Source of the DNA: Neoaliturus tenellus
Lineage: Eukaryota > Arthropoda > Insecta > Hemiptera > Cicadellidae
Assembly: GCA_030545055.2 (NCBI GenBank)
Contig: CM061535.1
Coordinates: forward strand, 130,814,868-130,878,867
Direction of reading: 5' to 3'
Length of the DNA stretch: 64,000 nt
In this document: one piece after another, positions 23,810-31,425 of the stretch
How the letters are laid out: every line of letters begins with the position of its first letter
How positions within the stretch are numbered: position 1 is the stretch's first letter
Position numbers and translations under genes: made by a program
Notes under the pieces: generated by a model
The model's database searches: none
What the model was told of the DNA's origin: nothing
The model's input: the letters and a program-made list of their open reading frames with translations, nothing else

Positions 23810-24809
23810 TAATTATTTAACAATATACTTACTTGTATCAAACTGTCAACACGTATACATTCAGCGTGTAGTAGGACTGCGAGAATGCTGCCACCCATGG
23901 TGTTGTCAATGGTACTCAAACAAAGACGACAGGCTCCAGTCAGACGTTGTCTGTTTTGACATTCAACCCTTTCAGACTGTCTTTGAATATTATTTTCATG
24001 CTGTAAAACATAAAATAGTAATGTTAATGAAACAATAAATAACAATTAAACATAGTTTTACACATGCGGATTATTGTAACCCACCGGTGAGGAAAATTGA
24101 AATAGTCTTCGGCGTGGTGGAAACTCCTCAGAAACGTGATGGGTTGGATTTCTGCCAGGAGAATGGAGAAGCCTTTGTTGAGATTGATTGTTTGACTCGT
24201 TAAAAGTTACCCCTCTTGCCTGTAATATAATAATTTTAAATTACTATATGAAAAGTTAATTTGTATATAATATAAAATATTTAGTTTTACTTATACTTAC
24301 TATAGGTTCGTTTAATCTTTGTCGACGAGGAAGAAACTGGAATGGATCCGGCGATGGTTGACTCTGTCTGTGGTGTGGTGATGCAGAACCAGTTGAATGT
24401 TCCATTAATTCCTGATGGTCCGGAGTTCTCAACTGTAATAATATTGATAAACTGTAAACAAACTGTTAAATATGGATAAAATTACCAAAAGCAGTGGTCA
24501 TTTAACAAATTACTTACATTATTTGTTCGAATGTTTTGCATGATGGATCCCCCGTGTCTTGTTTCTGTGGATAGTTCTGATAGTGGAGGGCGAGGGGTGA
24601 CAGGGCGAACAGGGCGATTAGCACCAGGTGTTCTCCTTAATTGGTCATCAAGCTCTTCTCTGCTGGAACCGTAGACCCTTGGAAGATTAAGACGGTTTCT
24701 TCGCGGGGTTGATGTTTGAAGCCCTTCAGCCCTTTCAACAGCCGTCAAAAGCTCCTCGTCCGACGAGAACATTCTGTAAATCTATAAGGAAATAATTATT
24801 GCATTGTAA

Positions 24810-24822
24810 ACACACACACACA

Positions 24823-24906
<84 letters not shown>
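24810..24906. repeat. CA microsatellite in RING-gene intron 1
   Basis: About 48 CA units with one TC interruption, occupying most of intron 1 (24920-24782). Reading frames through it (Val-Cys or His-Thr repeats) are artefacts. Confidence 0.95.
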
Positions 24907-24909
<3 letters not shown>

Positions 24910-24983
24910 GATCTACTTACATTTCTATCTGGAGGCGTGCATGAAACACGAGCGATGATTGCTAGGAGAATTACTAGCTTCAT

Positions 24984-25019
24984 GACTGATAGTGGATGCA
25001 CAGAGCTCGTATTTATATA
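24984..25019 (-). promoter_or_regulatory. TATA + initiator promoter of the RING gene
   Basis: Minus strand TATATAAAT starts at 25019 and TATCAGTC gives a predicted start at 24986, 33 bp downstream. This matches the arrangement at the OB-fold and polymerase genes. Confidence 0.7.
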
Positions 25020-25440
25020 ACAGTTTTACACACATTATCGCCGACCCTACTGACCCAAGTTTCCAAAGCATTGTACAAATCTTAGTTGGTTTGTTAATCG
25101 TATAGTCATAACCTCTGGGGTGACAGTTGCATTTAAAGGCAGATTACTTGGAAGTGGTAAAGAAAAATTGACCCAAGTTTCCACACCACAGTAGACCATA
25201 TAGGTCAGGCTGTACGGGTCTCGGCGCGTTCTTTTTGTTAACCCAGAGCATCACCAGGAGTCCTAGCCTCTGGGGTAAGGGGCCCCAACAACGCCCACTT
25301 ACGGTGGTAGCCAAACCAAAAATCCAAATTGCTACCTCCCTTTTACACAATGGAGTTTTTAAGACCTCCGTAGGCCGGGTCAGACTCCCAGTCACCCGCG
25401 GAAGTATGCTACTTAAATCTATTTAACGACCACTGATGAT
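25020..25440. other. spacer upstream of RING promoter
   Basis: No gene supported. The pairs GACCCAAGTTTCCA (about 25048 and 25171) and CCTCTGGGGT (about 25111 and 25268) show local duplication. The frame at 25144-25395 has no recognisable features. Confidence 0.5.
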
Positions 25441-25738
25441 CCGTTCAAGTTGTCACGGGTGAGCCCTCAACCGAATGCCGAGCACACCCGCCCCTTTACT
25501 AAACACCCTCAGTGGTATACTATGTACATTGATTTACAACCTTCCACCAGTCCGTTCAAGCCATCACGGGTGAGCCCTCAACCGAATGCCGAGCACCCCC
25601 GCCCCTTTACTAAACACCAGTGGTGAGGTATACTACTTACAACTATTTACAAATCTCCACAGGTCCGTTCAAGCCATCACGGGTGAGCCCTCAACCGAAT
25701 GCCGAGCACCCCCGCCCCTTTACTAACCACCGGTGGAG
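25441..25738. repeat. three tandem copies of a ~112-bp unit
   Basis: Copies start at 25441, 25552 and 25665 with CCGTTCAAG, followed by CACGGGTGAGCCCTCAACCG, AATGCCGAGCAC and CCCGCCCCTTTACTAA. They are over 90 percent identical. They separate the RING promoter from the 3' end of the capsid gene cluster. The GC-rich unit may be an enhancer-like or boundary repeat (inference). Confidence 0.85.
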
Positions 25739-25739
25739 A

Positions 25740-25745
25740 TTTATT
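25740..25745 (-). terminator. polyadenylation signal overlapping a stop codon
   Basis: Minus strand AATAAA shares its TAA with the stop codon of the 25741-26127 gene. It is the natural 3' end for the minus-strand capsid-gene cluster. Confidence 0.55.
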
Positions 25746-26127
25746 CATTTTCCATATACTTGTGATCGGTTAGGAATTTGCCGCTAACATTTTGATACAA
25801 AGCGATATTGTCCCAGTCAACCTTATCAGAAAAGTCATGAATAAATTGTTCTGATAGAAACTGATATCTGCTGAGAACTTCCCAGGCTGCACTGTCAAAG
25901 CTGAGTGCCATTTCTCTAAGGAAAATTTCGGAAAATAATTTCTTACGTAATATTTTTGCCCAAGTGACTTTGTGGAAATATGTTCTCAGCATATCAAGAG
26001 AGAAATCATAATACTCGGAAAGCAAATTCCAATCTAAAAACCGATCAAATTTCATAATAAAACTGTCTGTCATCACACCGATCGGAGCTTTCGGCTCCTT
26101 TGAAAGTAACTGCCACGCAGACTCCAT
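25741..26127 (-). CDS. protein of ~23-residue W...LSE.F repeats
   Basis: This frame encodes 128 residues. The body is four degenerate units of 22-26 residues with a conserved Trp, a central F/L-S-E and a following hydrophobic pair: LDWNLLSEYYDF, VTWAKILRKKLFSEIFL, AAWEVLSRYQFLSEQFI, VDWDNIALYQNVSGKFL. Very similar short repeats (W..IS..Q.LSE.FI) occur in proteins of giant viruses and some phages. Their biochemical role is not known to me, and a helical-hairpin solenoid used in protein binding is the likely fold. It is the last gene of the late-type cluster, preceded by its own TATA box and followed by AATAAA. Confidence 0.6.
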   Translation of the reverse strand: MESAWQLLSKEPKAPIGVMTDSFIMKFDRFLDWNLLSEYYDFSLDMLRTYFHKVTWAKILRKKLFSEIFLREMALSFDSAAWEVLSRYQFLSEQFIHDFSDKVDWDNIALYQNVSGKFLTDHKYMENE

Positions 26128-26133
26128 TGTGAA

Positions 26134-26166
26134 TGAACAAAATTAATCAATACTTCTGGTTTTATA
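26134..26166 (-). promoter_or_regulatory. TATA box overlapping the upstream stop codon
   Basis: Minus strand CTATAAAACC includes the TAA stop of the 26162-26593 gene. TTCATTC, 32 bp downstream, is a plausible initiator, leaving a leader of about 7 bases before the ATG at 26127. Confidence 0.6.
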
Positions 26167-26593
26167 GATGCTGTTGAAAGGACACGGCACTTTGTAGTGC
26201 ACACTTTGTGTCACAATTCCTGTGTTTAGGTATTAGACAGTGCACTTCACACGATTCACTACGATCCCAAGTTATTTCCCTGACATCGTGGTGAAACTCG
26301 CGTAAAAACTCGCACTTTTCAAGACCGTTGGTGTAGATCGTTTCAAAAGGTCTACACAAATCACGAATAATTTGTTCGTCATACGGGACACCAGGGTCAT
26401 CCCATCTCATGTGATGGAAATGACGAGAAAGCCAACGAGCGGTTCGTTGCATTTTTGAATTTAAATTATGAAAATAATACGGAGTCTGGAATATTATCTG
26501 ACTCTGTATATATTTTCCGACAATAGACAGTTCTTTAATAATAAAACGATTTTCATTATCTTTGAAACCATGAAACTCAACTACCGCCTCCAT
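26162..26593 (-). CDS. conserved arthropod mobile-element protein, exonuclease-like fold?
   Basis: The encoded protein has 143 residues from the ATG at 26593. The frame is open further upstream to 26632, but the conserved part starts MEAVVEFHGF. Order of conserved blocks: VVEFHGFKDNENRFIIKELS, then RTARWLSRHFHHMRW, then ETIYTNGLEKCEFL, then a Cys/His-rich end (HCLIPKHRNCDTKCAL). The strand-strand-helix layout recalls RNase H-fold 3'-5' exonucleases, but the usual DEDD carboxylates are not all identifiable. I treat function as unknown. It overlaps the upstream gene by 17 bp. Confidence 0.5.
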   Translation of the reverse strand: MEAVVEFHGFKDNENRFIIKELSIVGKYIQSQIIFQTPYYFHNLNSKMQRTARWLSRHFHHMRWDDPGVPYDEQIIRDLCRPFETIYTNGLEKCEFLREFHHDVREITWDRSESCEVHCLIPKHRNCDTKCALQSAVSFQQHL

Positions 26594-27200
26594 TTTTTGA
26601 CCTTTGCACCTCGTCCAGTAAACGGTCGGCAATGAGACTGGGCAGACTTTCAGGTTTCAACACGTCCTCCGAACCTGTAATAATGTCATGAATGTACTGT
26701 TGAATAAAAAGTTCGCTGTAAAATAACTCGTTAATGGCCCTGTGCACGATAGGAAGGTAACTCAAAAACTGAACCCACTCACTTTGATCAAGGGTTAAAG
26801 TATGCTCCCCATCATAGAGGAATACACAAGATTTGCCAAAAATATTTTTCACTTTAATATCCTCCCCTCCATCGAGATTCACATAAAACTTGGTTTTATC
26901 TTCCAATGCATTTGTAATTTCATTGAATCGTGGTAAAAACTGATTGAATGCATCTAGAGACCAAAATGTAGACCCTTTACGCCCTTTAAATAAAATACCT
27001 AAACTTGTTCCCCTATTTTTAAAAATACCAATAATCACGCATTTGGTCAGTTCAGTGTTTAAAAAGTGAACAGTTTTCAAAAAAATACCATTTAAAATAT
27101 CAATTGGTTCCTTACGCCGAGGAAAACGAATTAGGTCTGTGTCCATACTTACCTCAGCTGCCAAAGTTTCACCACGCACCTCTTCACTGGTCGACTCCAT
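26577..27200 (-). CDS. protein with two PC4/whirly-like repeats
   Basis: 207 residues from the ATG at 27200, which has a strong context (GCCATGG). An upstream ATG at 27233 and a GTG-led extension to 27245 are possible. Two segments share one pattern of beta strands, then a Trp or Phe, then a helix. Repeat A runs from CVIIGIFKN to WSLDAFNQFLPRFNEITNAL and repeat B from DIKVKNIFGKSCVFL to LDQSEWVQFLSYLPIVHRAI. The layout resembles the ssDNA-binding PC4/Pur-alpha fold, where a curved sheet is followed by a helix with LxxxxW. Nucleic-acid binding is inference from pattern only. It ends in a Gly-rich tail that overlaps the next gene by 17 bp. Confidence 0.45.
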   Translation of the reverse strand: MESTSEEVRGETLAAEVSMDTDLIRFPRRKEPIDILNGIFLKTVHFLNTELTKCVIIGIFKNRGTSLGILFKGRKGSTFWSLDAFNQFLPRFNEITNALEDKTKFYVNLDGGEDIKVKNIFGKSCVFLYDGEHTLTLDQSEWVQFLSYLPIVHRAINELFYSELFIQQYIHDIITGSEDVLKPESLPSLIADRLLDEVQRSKNGGGS

Positions 27201-27241
27201 GGCTACAACTGAACTATTTACACAATTACACATAATTACAC

Positions 27242-27700
27242 TCACTGCTCCTCCCCTTCATCACACAAATATTCCCCCTCCCCTTCGGAATATACTTTAA
27301 CTCGTTCTGTGTCTGGTAGTAATGGGATGACATTAAAATCTTCTTCTTCTTCATCAACATCATCCCCATTTATGTAAAAATCCTTTAGCGATACGTAGTC
27401 ATTGTTAGCCTCATTGTATTCTCCATTAATGTAAAAGTCAAATGCAATCCATTCGTTTTTATCGAAAAAATCCACCTTTTCAAGGTCACTGGATATGCCA
27501 GTTTGTTCTAAATCACCGACTGTAAGAGGTTCTACCAGAATTGTGTCAAAATTTCCATTTGATTCCACATCTAAAACTAACGGTGTTCCATCATATTCAA
27601 TTCGCCCGACAACTGAATTATCTCTTACAAGTGTTAAAAATACACAAGCTACTCTGTTGTCAGAGGAGACAGAAGAGACAACCTTACCGTACGGATCCAT
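27242..27700 (-). CDS. acidic protein of unknown function
   Basis: 152 residues, strongly acidic (D/E clusters around residue 118 and at the C-terminus, EGEGEYLCDEGEEQ). I see no motif beyond repeated acidic-aromatic FYINGEYN/FYINGDD words around residues 90-115, which look like a short duplicated element. The ATG at 27700 is preceded by a TACTCAGAC initiator-like word and a weak TAAAAAG 30 bp before it. The stop codon abuts the next open frame. The gene lies directly downstream of the capsid candidate in transcription order. Function unknown. Confidence 0.5.
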   Translation of the reverse strand: MDPYGKVVSSVSSDNRVACVFLTLVRDNSVVGRIEYDGTPLVLDVESNGNFDTILVEPLTVGDLEQTGISSDLEKVDFFDKNEWIAFDFYINGEYNEANNDYVSLKDFYINGDDVDEEEEDFNVIPLLPDTERVKVYSEGEGEYLCDEGEEQ

Positions 27701-27765
27701 GTTGTAGTCTGAGTAATTTTACTCGAGGTGTTTCTTTTTACCACGACCCCCCACCATAGAATATT

Positions 27766-28947
27766 TTACATAACTTTTTTTACTGTTCCTGTGAGTAAAG
27801 TGTATATTAGATGTGAGTCATGTAAGATTAGACAGTAAGCTGTGGTTTTATCTTTAAAATTTTCTTTAGCTTCAAATTCCAGTCTCACATCAACAGGTCC
27901 AGACTTGATTGTATCATTTTGTTTTGAACAATCAATCACGTACAGAGGAGTTTTATCCTTAAATGTTGTTAAATCGACACAAGGATATGTATCGCTACCA
28001 TAGTAAGATTTTTGAAATCTCGAAAACATCTCGTAAAATAATGCCATGTCACCATGGATATTGTCATAAGGATAGTATTGTGAGTTTAAGTATAGTTTCA
28101 CATTGGTCAAGTCACAGTGATCAAAAACTGACATATCTTTTTTCATCTGATTTTTTCTATCTGTTTGAAACGCTAGTACAACATAGCGTGGTTTTTCAAT
28201 TTGTGACGTAGATTTGACAGTCCAAGACTGACGAGTGTTTTGCGGGAGGATGGGGAATTCATGGAGTTCCCAAGATCGAAATGGTAAATGAACAGGTGTG
28301 TCTTTTTCAATCATTCGCAAAAGTTTTAAACGAAAAGTATCTACAACCGATACGTGAGGCATCCGCCAGTATAAACTTGTTATTTCTATTTCACAAGATG
28401 TTGCGTCAGCAGAAATGATAGCGTTAAGGTCAGAGGCTGACCTCAACAAGATAAGTTCTTGCTTGACGTTCACTAAAATTCTTTTGTAATCTTCGGCAAA
28501 ACCAAGTAGCATTCGTAGTGGTATTGAAAAATTAAATTGATCAGTTTGCGACGTTTGCCCAGCACCTAACCAACAGGCGTTTTTTAAAATGTCCTTTTCA
28601 ACTTCACGAGTTGACAGTAGGCCCTTGATTGTAGTCGTTATACCTGGATTTTTTGTATGATCCACCTCAATGCCCCCAATTTCGTATCTAATATCATCAA
28701 AAAGATAAGCTATAGCATTGTTAACAAGTGATGCAGTAGTGGCAACATTGTCTCCTTTCTTCGCAGTAATTTTACCCACAATATATATTGTACTCTCGAA
28801 TGGAGCAGTAATAATATCTTGTTGACTGACGGATATCCTAATTTCATCATTATTTTTAAACGTACATGATGCATATGGTTTATATGTGTGGTATTCATAC
28901 CCTATCACTGTATTTTCATACTCGGCTGTTCTTTCTATGGCGAACAT
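27766..28947 (-). CDS. candidate major capsid protein (double jelly-roll)
   Basis: Encodes 393 residues, almost entirely predicted beta strand with turns. Near residue 80 the block LVNNAIAYLFDDIRYEIGGI followed by EVDHTKNPGITTTIKG recalls the conserved region of Polinton/adenovirus-like hexons where a strand pair is followed by an ID-type turn. It is short for Polinton hexons but in the range of small double-jelly-roll capsid proteins of PRD1-type viruses. It sits in the virion gene block beside penton, protease and ATPase. Homotrimer capsomer formation is a family inference. The assignment is by size, composition and neighbours, not by a decisive motif. Confidence 0.6.
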   Translation of the reverse strand: MFAIERTAEYENTVIGYEYHTYKPYASCTFKNNDEIRISVSQQDIITAPFESTIYIVGKITAKKGDNVATTASLVNNAIAYLFDDIRYEIGGIEVDHTKNPGITTTIKGLLSTREVEKDILKNACWLGAGQTSQTDQFNFSIPLRMLLGFAEDYKRILVNVKQELILLRSASDLNAIISADATSCEIEITSLYWRMPHVSVVDTFRLKLLRMIEKDTPVHLPFRSWELHEFPILPQNTRQSWTVKSTSQIEKPRYVVLAFQTDRKNQMKKDMSVFDHCDLTNVKLYLNSQYYPYDNIHGDMALFYEMFSRFQKSYYGSDTYPCVDLTTFKDKTPLYVIDCSKQNDTIKSGPVDVRLEFEAKENFKDKTTAYCLILHDSHLIYTLLTGTVKKVM

Positions 28948-29065
28948 TTTCCACTTTAAACCCTAGAGCCTCTAAAAATTTAATATTGAACGATGTTAAT
29001 CGTTCAGTTTCCTTTCGCACAATGAGTGGTGTTGAATCTGTCACGGGCCTAAATACTAAACCCAT
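28916..29065 (-). CDS. 49-residue overlapping small ORF
   Basis: Begins one base after the penton stop (TAG-A-ATG) and ends 32 bp inside the start of the capsid gene, filling the 120-bp gap completely. The protein (MGLVFRPVTDSTPLIVRKE ...) is a single helix-turn unit with a basic C-terminus. Tight tiling between two virion genes argues that it is translated. No family recognised. Confidence 0.45.
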   Translation of the reverse strand: MGLVFRPVTDSTPLIVRKETERLTSFNIKFLEALGFKVENVRHRKNSRV

Positions 29066-29066
29066 T

Positions 29067-29723
29067 CTACCGTTTTCGTAGATGTAATCTTAGTGATATT
29101 ATCTCGTCCCTAAAATTTACAAAATTTCCGTCCTGATCTTTAAGCTGAATTGAAATGTTACTTATCCGCTGGACGTTCACCGGCAAATAAATGATTGGAT
29201 TTGGTATGACTAGGATTTTATACCCTGGCTCGACAGTGGGATAAAACTCGTGGATTGTATGACCCTCAACGCCATTCTGAAACGAACCCCGCACAATATT
29301 ACATTCAACCCTGATTGTATTTACCTTTATAATGTTGACGGTGTTTGTCGATACATGTTGCTTATTCTTAGGGTACAATTTTTGTTCAAACCCCAAAAGT
29401 GAGGCTATCGTATTGTCTTTCTCAAAGTGTACATCTTCCACACACTTCATCTCTGCCTTTAATGTATTATTATTAGCATGTAATCTAATATGTACATGTT
29501 TTTTAATTTCCTCTTCTAAATTTTCAATTTCATAAGACCCTTCTGGGATGGTTATTTCTTTATCGCCGTAGTAAAATTTATCATTTACACCTTTTTCTAT
29601 GTTAGGAATCGAATTATATGTAGACAGGTCTACCAGCCCTATCTCCCAACTGCCTACGCTCACATCAACAGGAGGGAAAATTTCACAACTAATGGTGGAA
29701 CCGCTACCGCTAAGGCAAAACAT
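29067..29723 (-). CDS. candidate penton / minor capsid protein
   Basis: The product has 218 residues. The N-terminus carries VSVGSWEIGLVDLSTYNSIP, then a YYGDKEITIPEGSYEIENLE segment with a helix. The rest is alternating strands ending in LRLHLRKR. Strand-rich composition, size and position between protease and major capsid candidate fit the single-jelly-roll penton (minor capsid) of Polintons and adintovirus-like elements. It overlaps the end of the protease frame by 14 bp. Vertex-protein function is inferred from family context. Confidence 0.6.
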   Translation of the reverse strand: MFCLSGSGSTISCEIFPPVDVSVGSWEIGLVDLSTYNSIPNIEKGVNDKFYYGDKEITIPEGSYEIENLEEEIKKHVHIRLHANNNTLKAEMKCVEDVHFEKDNTIASLLGFEQKLYPKNKQHVSTNTVNIIKVNTIRVECNIVRGSFQNGVEGHTIHEFYPTVEPGYKILVIPNPIIYLPVNVQRISNISIQLKDQDGNFVNFRDEIISLRLHLRKR

Positions 29724-30081
29724 TGGTTAGAAACTTTAAACACAAATGTCCGCAAATAACTGAGTTAAATTTTTGCTGTCGATCGTAATTATACCTAATT
29801 TCAGCTGAGGGTCCGAAATATTTAAGTATTTCCACAGGAGGACGAAGGTTACCAAAACTATCAAAATAAAAAACTCGATTGCCTCGTTTTTTATAACACA
29901 CCCAATGTGTACCAGTCCCGTTGATAGAATCTAAATTCACTATAGCTGTCTCATAATTTCTCGGACGAACGGGTAGAGTATCTCTCATGAAAACACCTCT
30001 AAAGTTTGGAACGTTTAATTTGTTTACATAGTACTCGAGCTCGTGGTTAGTAAGAGACTTTAACGGGATGAACGTTTTTTT
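29710..30081 (-). CDS. adenain-like cysteine protease (no AUG at its true start)
   Basis: The catalytic set of the adenovirus-protease family is visible (numbering from the internal Met at 29988): His28 in GTHWVCY, Asp43 in YFDSFGN, Gln71/72 and Cys79 in SVICGHLCL. Such proteases process capsid precursors during maturation. The frame remains open upstream of that Met through NHELEYYVNKLNVPNFRGVF, which looks like the conserved N-terminal part of the family. No AUG exists there: the frame opens inside a run of nine A at the end of the phospholipase gene (30083-30075), immediately after an in-frame TAA. Candidate explanations are an ACG start at 30075 (A at -3), a -1 shift on the A-run (A AAA AAA) from the upstream gene, or a lost base. 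About 121 residues if ACG is used. Confidence 0.75.
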   Translation of the reverse strand, partial: KKTFIPLKSLTNHELEYYVNKLNVPNFRGVFMRDTLPVRPRNYETAIVNLDSINGTGTHWVCYKKRGNRVFYFDSFGNLRPPVEILKYFGPSAEIRYNYDRQQKFNSVICGHLCLKFLTNVLP

Positions 30082-30581
30082 TTACCTCCGCCTCTTTTCT
30101 TTTTACCAGCTCCCCTCTTTGGATATGGTCTTAGGTACAATCCCTTGCCTTTCTTTGCAGGCTTCTTTACACAGCGTCGTCGTTTCCTGCTAGTCCCACC
30201 ACCAAACTTTGTTTTGGCCTTCATCGCTGTTGTCACGGTCCAAGCAGCCGCTTTTTCAGCTAAACTGGCGTCCCTTGCCTTAAATCTATGCCACGCTCGT
30301 TCTGCAAGCTCTCTATCAGCTTGTTGTCTCCTTTCCGCGTCGGAAAATTTCGAATAGGCAATGTCGTGAATTTTACACGCTTCGTCTAAAGGATTTACTC
30401 CGCGATCACCTCTAGCTAATCTCTTTTTTAATTTAGTTCCGGGTCCACAAAAATTATAACCCGGAATATGAAGTTCAATGGGTAGCAAATCTATTGCTTT
30501 GTTGACGGCAGAACTTAAAATACCTCCTCCTGTGATGAGAGCTAGCTTTCGACTGTTTGATGTTTCCTTAACCCCTGCCAT
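30060..30581 (-). CDS. phospholipase A2-domain protein
   Basis: 173 residues. The calcium-loop block GYNFCGPGTKL (41-51) and the catalytic helix DEACKIHDIAYSKF with His72-Asp73 and Tyr76 are intact. This is the form found in parvovirus VP1 unique regions and related capsid-borne lipases. A hydrophobic Gly-rich segment (LALITGGGILSSAVNKAI) precedes it. The C-terminus is very basic (KKRGAGKKKRGGGKKKR type clusters), suggesting DNA or capsid-interior contact, or nuclear import. In the family, the enzyme helps particles leave endosomes. Here that is inference. It starts 8 bp after the fibre-like gene, and its last codons lie on the A-run that opens the protease frame. Confidence 0.8.
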   Translation of the reverse strand: MAGVKETSNSRKLALITGGGILSSAVNKAIDLLPIELHIPGYNFCGPGTKLKKRLARGDRGVNPLDEACKIHDIAYSKFSDAERRQQADRELAERAWHRFKARDASLAEKAAAWTVTTAMKAKTKFGGGTSRKRRRCVKKPAKKGKGLYLRPYPKRGAGKKKRGGGKKKRSSR

Positions 30582-30588
30582 TTTATTA

Positions 30589-31425
30589 CTAAGTAATTAA
30601 CCACAATGCATTATCGCTAAATAGATCTTCCCATGATGATTCTAACACCTTTTGCTTCCACACATCAGCCGGTACAATGGAAGATCTACCTTTGTGCATG
30701 CCTTTATATACAACATAGGCTAAATCACCCAATGCCAATTTTAGATATTGTTTGTTAACAGCGTCATCTAATTCAATTGGTTTTGCGAGATTCGCTATTC
30801 TTTTATTGCTAGCACTAAAAGTATATCCCCTTCTTACTAGCGTATTGTCTGTTAAATATTTCAAAGTAACCGCATCACCTCCAGCCATTGGGGGACCAAC
30901 ATCCTGAATTGTAAACTGATGAAATGAATAACTTTTCAAAGGGTCTATTTTAATGGGTATTCGTGAATGTAGATACTTTTTAATTACAACATCATTACTG
31001 TCTACTGGATCGATAGCGTTAGTGATTCTTTTACCATTAACATTGAATACGTTTTCATCATTTAATTTCAAACAAGGACTTGTATGTGTCTGCAAAGTTT
31101 TTAAGTTTACTCCATCATTTTCATGAAGCGGATCTGCTATGTTAGTTAGTCTTTTATTGTCTATGTCATACTCACTTTTATTATTTAATTTCAAACAAGG
31201 ACTTGTATGTGTCTGCAGTGTTTTTAAATTCACTCCATCGTTTTCATCAAGCGGATCTGCTACGTTAGTTAGTCTTTTGTTGTCTATGTCATACCCACTT
31301 TTATCTTCTGTCATTTTAAACCCCTCGCCCTTTGGACCTCTAAGTCTTTCCGTAGACGTATGACGCCCGAATTTATCAATGCTCATACCTGTATAGGTAT
31401 AGCGACCAAACTTGTCCACGTTCAT
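30589..31425 (-). CDS. fibre-like repeat protein
   Basis: 278 residues built of about five degenerate repeats of roughly 39 residues. The core is NKRLTNVADPLDENDGVNLK in repeat 1 (about 49-68), then 2 (about 90-109), GKRITNAIDPVDSNDVV (131), a diverged fourth unit and NKRIANLAKPIELDDAV (207). This (N-K-R-I/L-x-N-x-A-x-P-x-x-x-x-D-A/G-V-x-x-x-x-L) pattern is the one seen in trimeric beta fibres of phage tails and some viral spikes. Repeats 1 and 2 are nearly identical also in DNA (31070-31310), so the array is expanding. A host-attachment or vertex-fibre role is inference. The ATG overlaps the stop of the previous gene (ATGA). Confidence 0.65.
   Translation of the reverse strand: MNVDKFGRYTYTGMSIDKFGRHTSTERLRGPKGEGFKMTEDKSGYDIDNKRLTNVADPLDENDGVNLKTLQTHTSPCLKLNNKSEYDIDNKRLTNIADPLHENDGVNLKTLQTHTSPCLKLNDENVFNVNGKRITNAIDPVDSNDVVIKKYLHSRIPIKIDPLKSYSFHQFTIQDVGPPMAGGDAVTLKYLTDNTLVRRGYTFSASNKRIANLAKPIELDDAVNKQYLKLALGDLAYVVYKGMHKGRSSIVPADVWKQKVLESSWEDLFSDNALWLIT

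Larger units (their letters stand above)
18584..24986 (-). pseudogene. multi-exon RING-finger gene split by a LINE insertion
   Basis: Six introns-in-phase segments can be followed on the minus strand: exon 1 24986-24921, exon 2 24781-24518, exon 3 24432-24301, exon 4 24219-24085, exon 5 24000-23833, exon 6 from 23743. Every intron has a GT donor (GTAAGT in four, GTGGGT in one) and a pyrimidine-AG acceptor, and all join in phase 0. Exon 6 is broken at about 23644 by the LINE and resumes in the same frame at 18929-18584, flanked by a 5-bp duplication (AATTT). The distal part ends in a C-terminal C3HC4 RING: CRVCLDRRPTIVLRSCGHVF then CPMC and HRCPVC. This is the type seen at the end of IAP-like E3 ubiquitin ligases. 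No BIR domain is visible. The unbroken gene would encode about 376 residues from the ATG at 24772. The ATG in exon 1 is only 4-5 bases from the predicted start site and may be skipped. Ubiquitin-ligase activity is a family inference. Confidence 0.75.

Noticed and set aside
23776..24045. Independent 89-residue gene
   Set aside because: It is exon 5 of the spliced RING gene with intron sequence on both sides.
24735..25001. Secreted Cys/Val-repeat protein with signal peptide
   Set aside because: The frame runs through a CA microsatellite. The hydrophobic start is exon 1 of the RING gene and is followed by a GTAAGT donor. The ATG is only 4-5 bases from the predicted transcription start.
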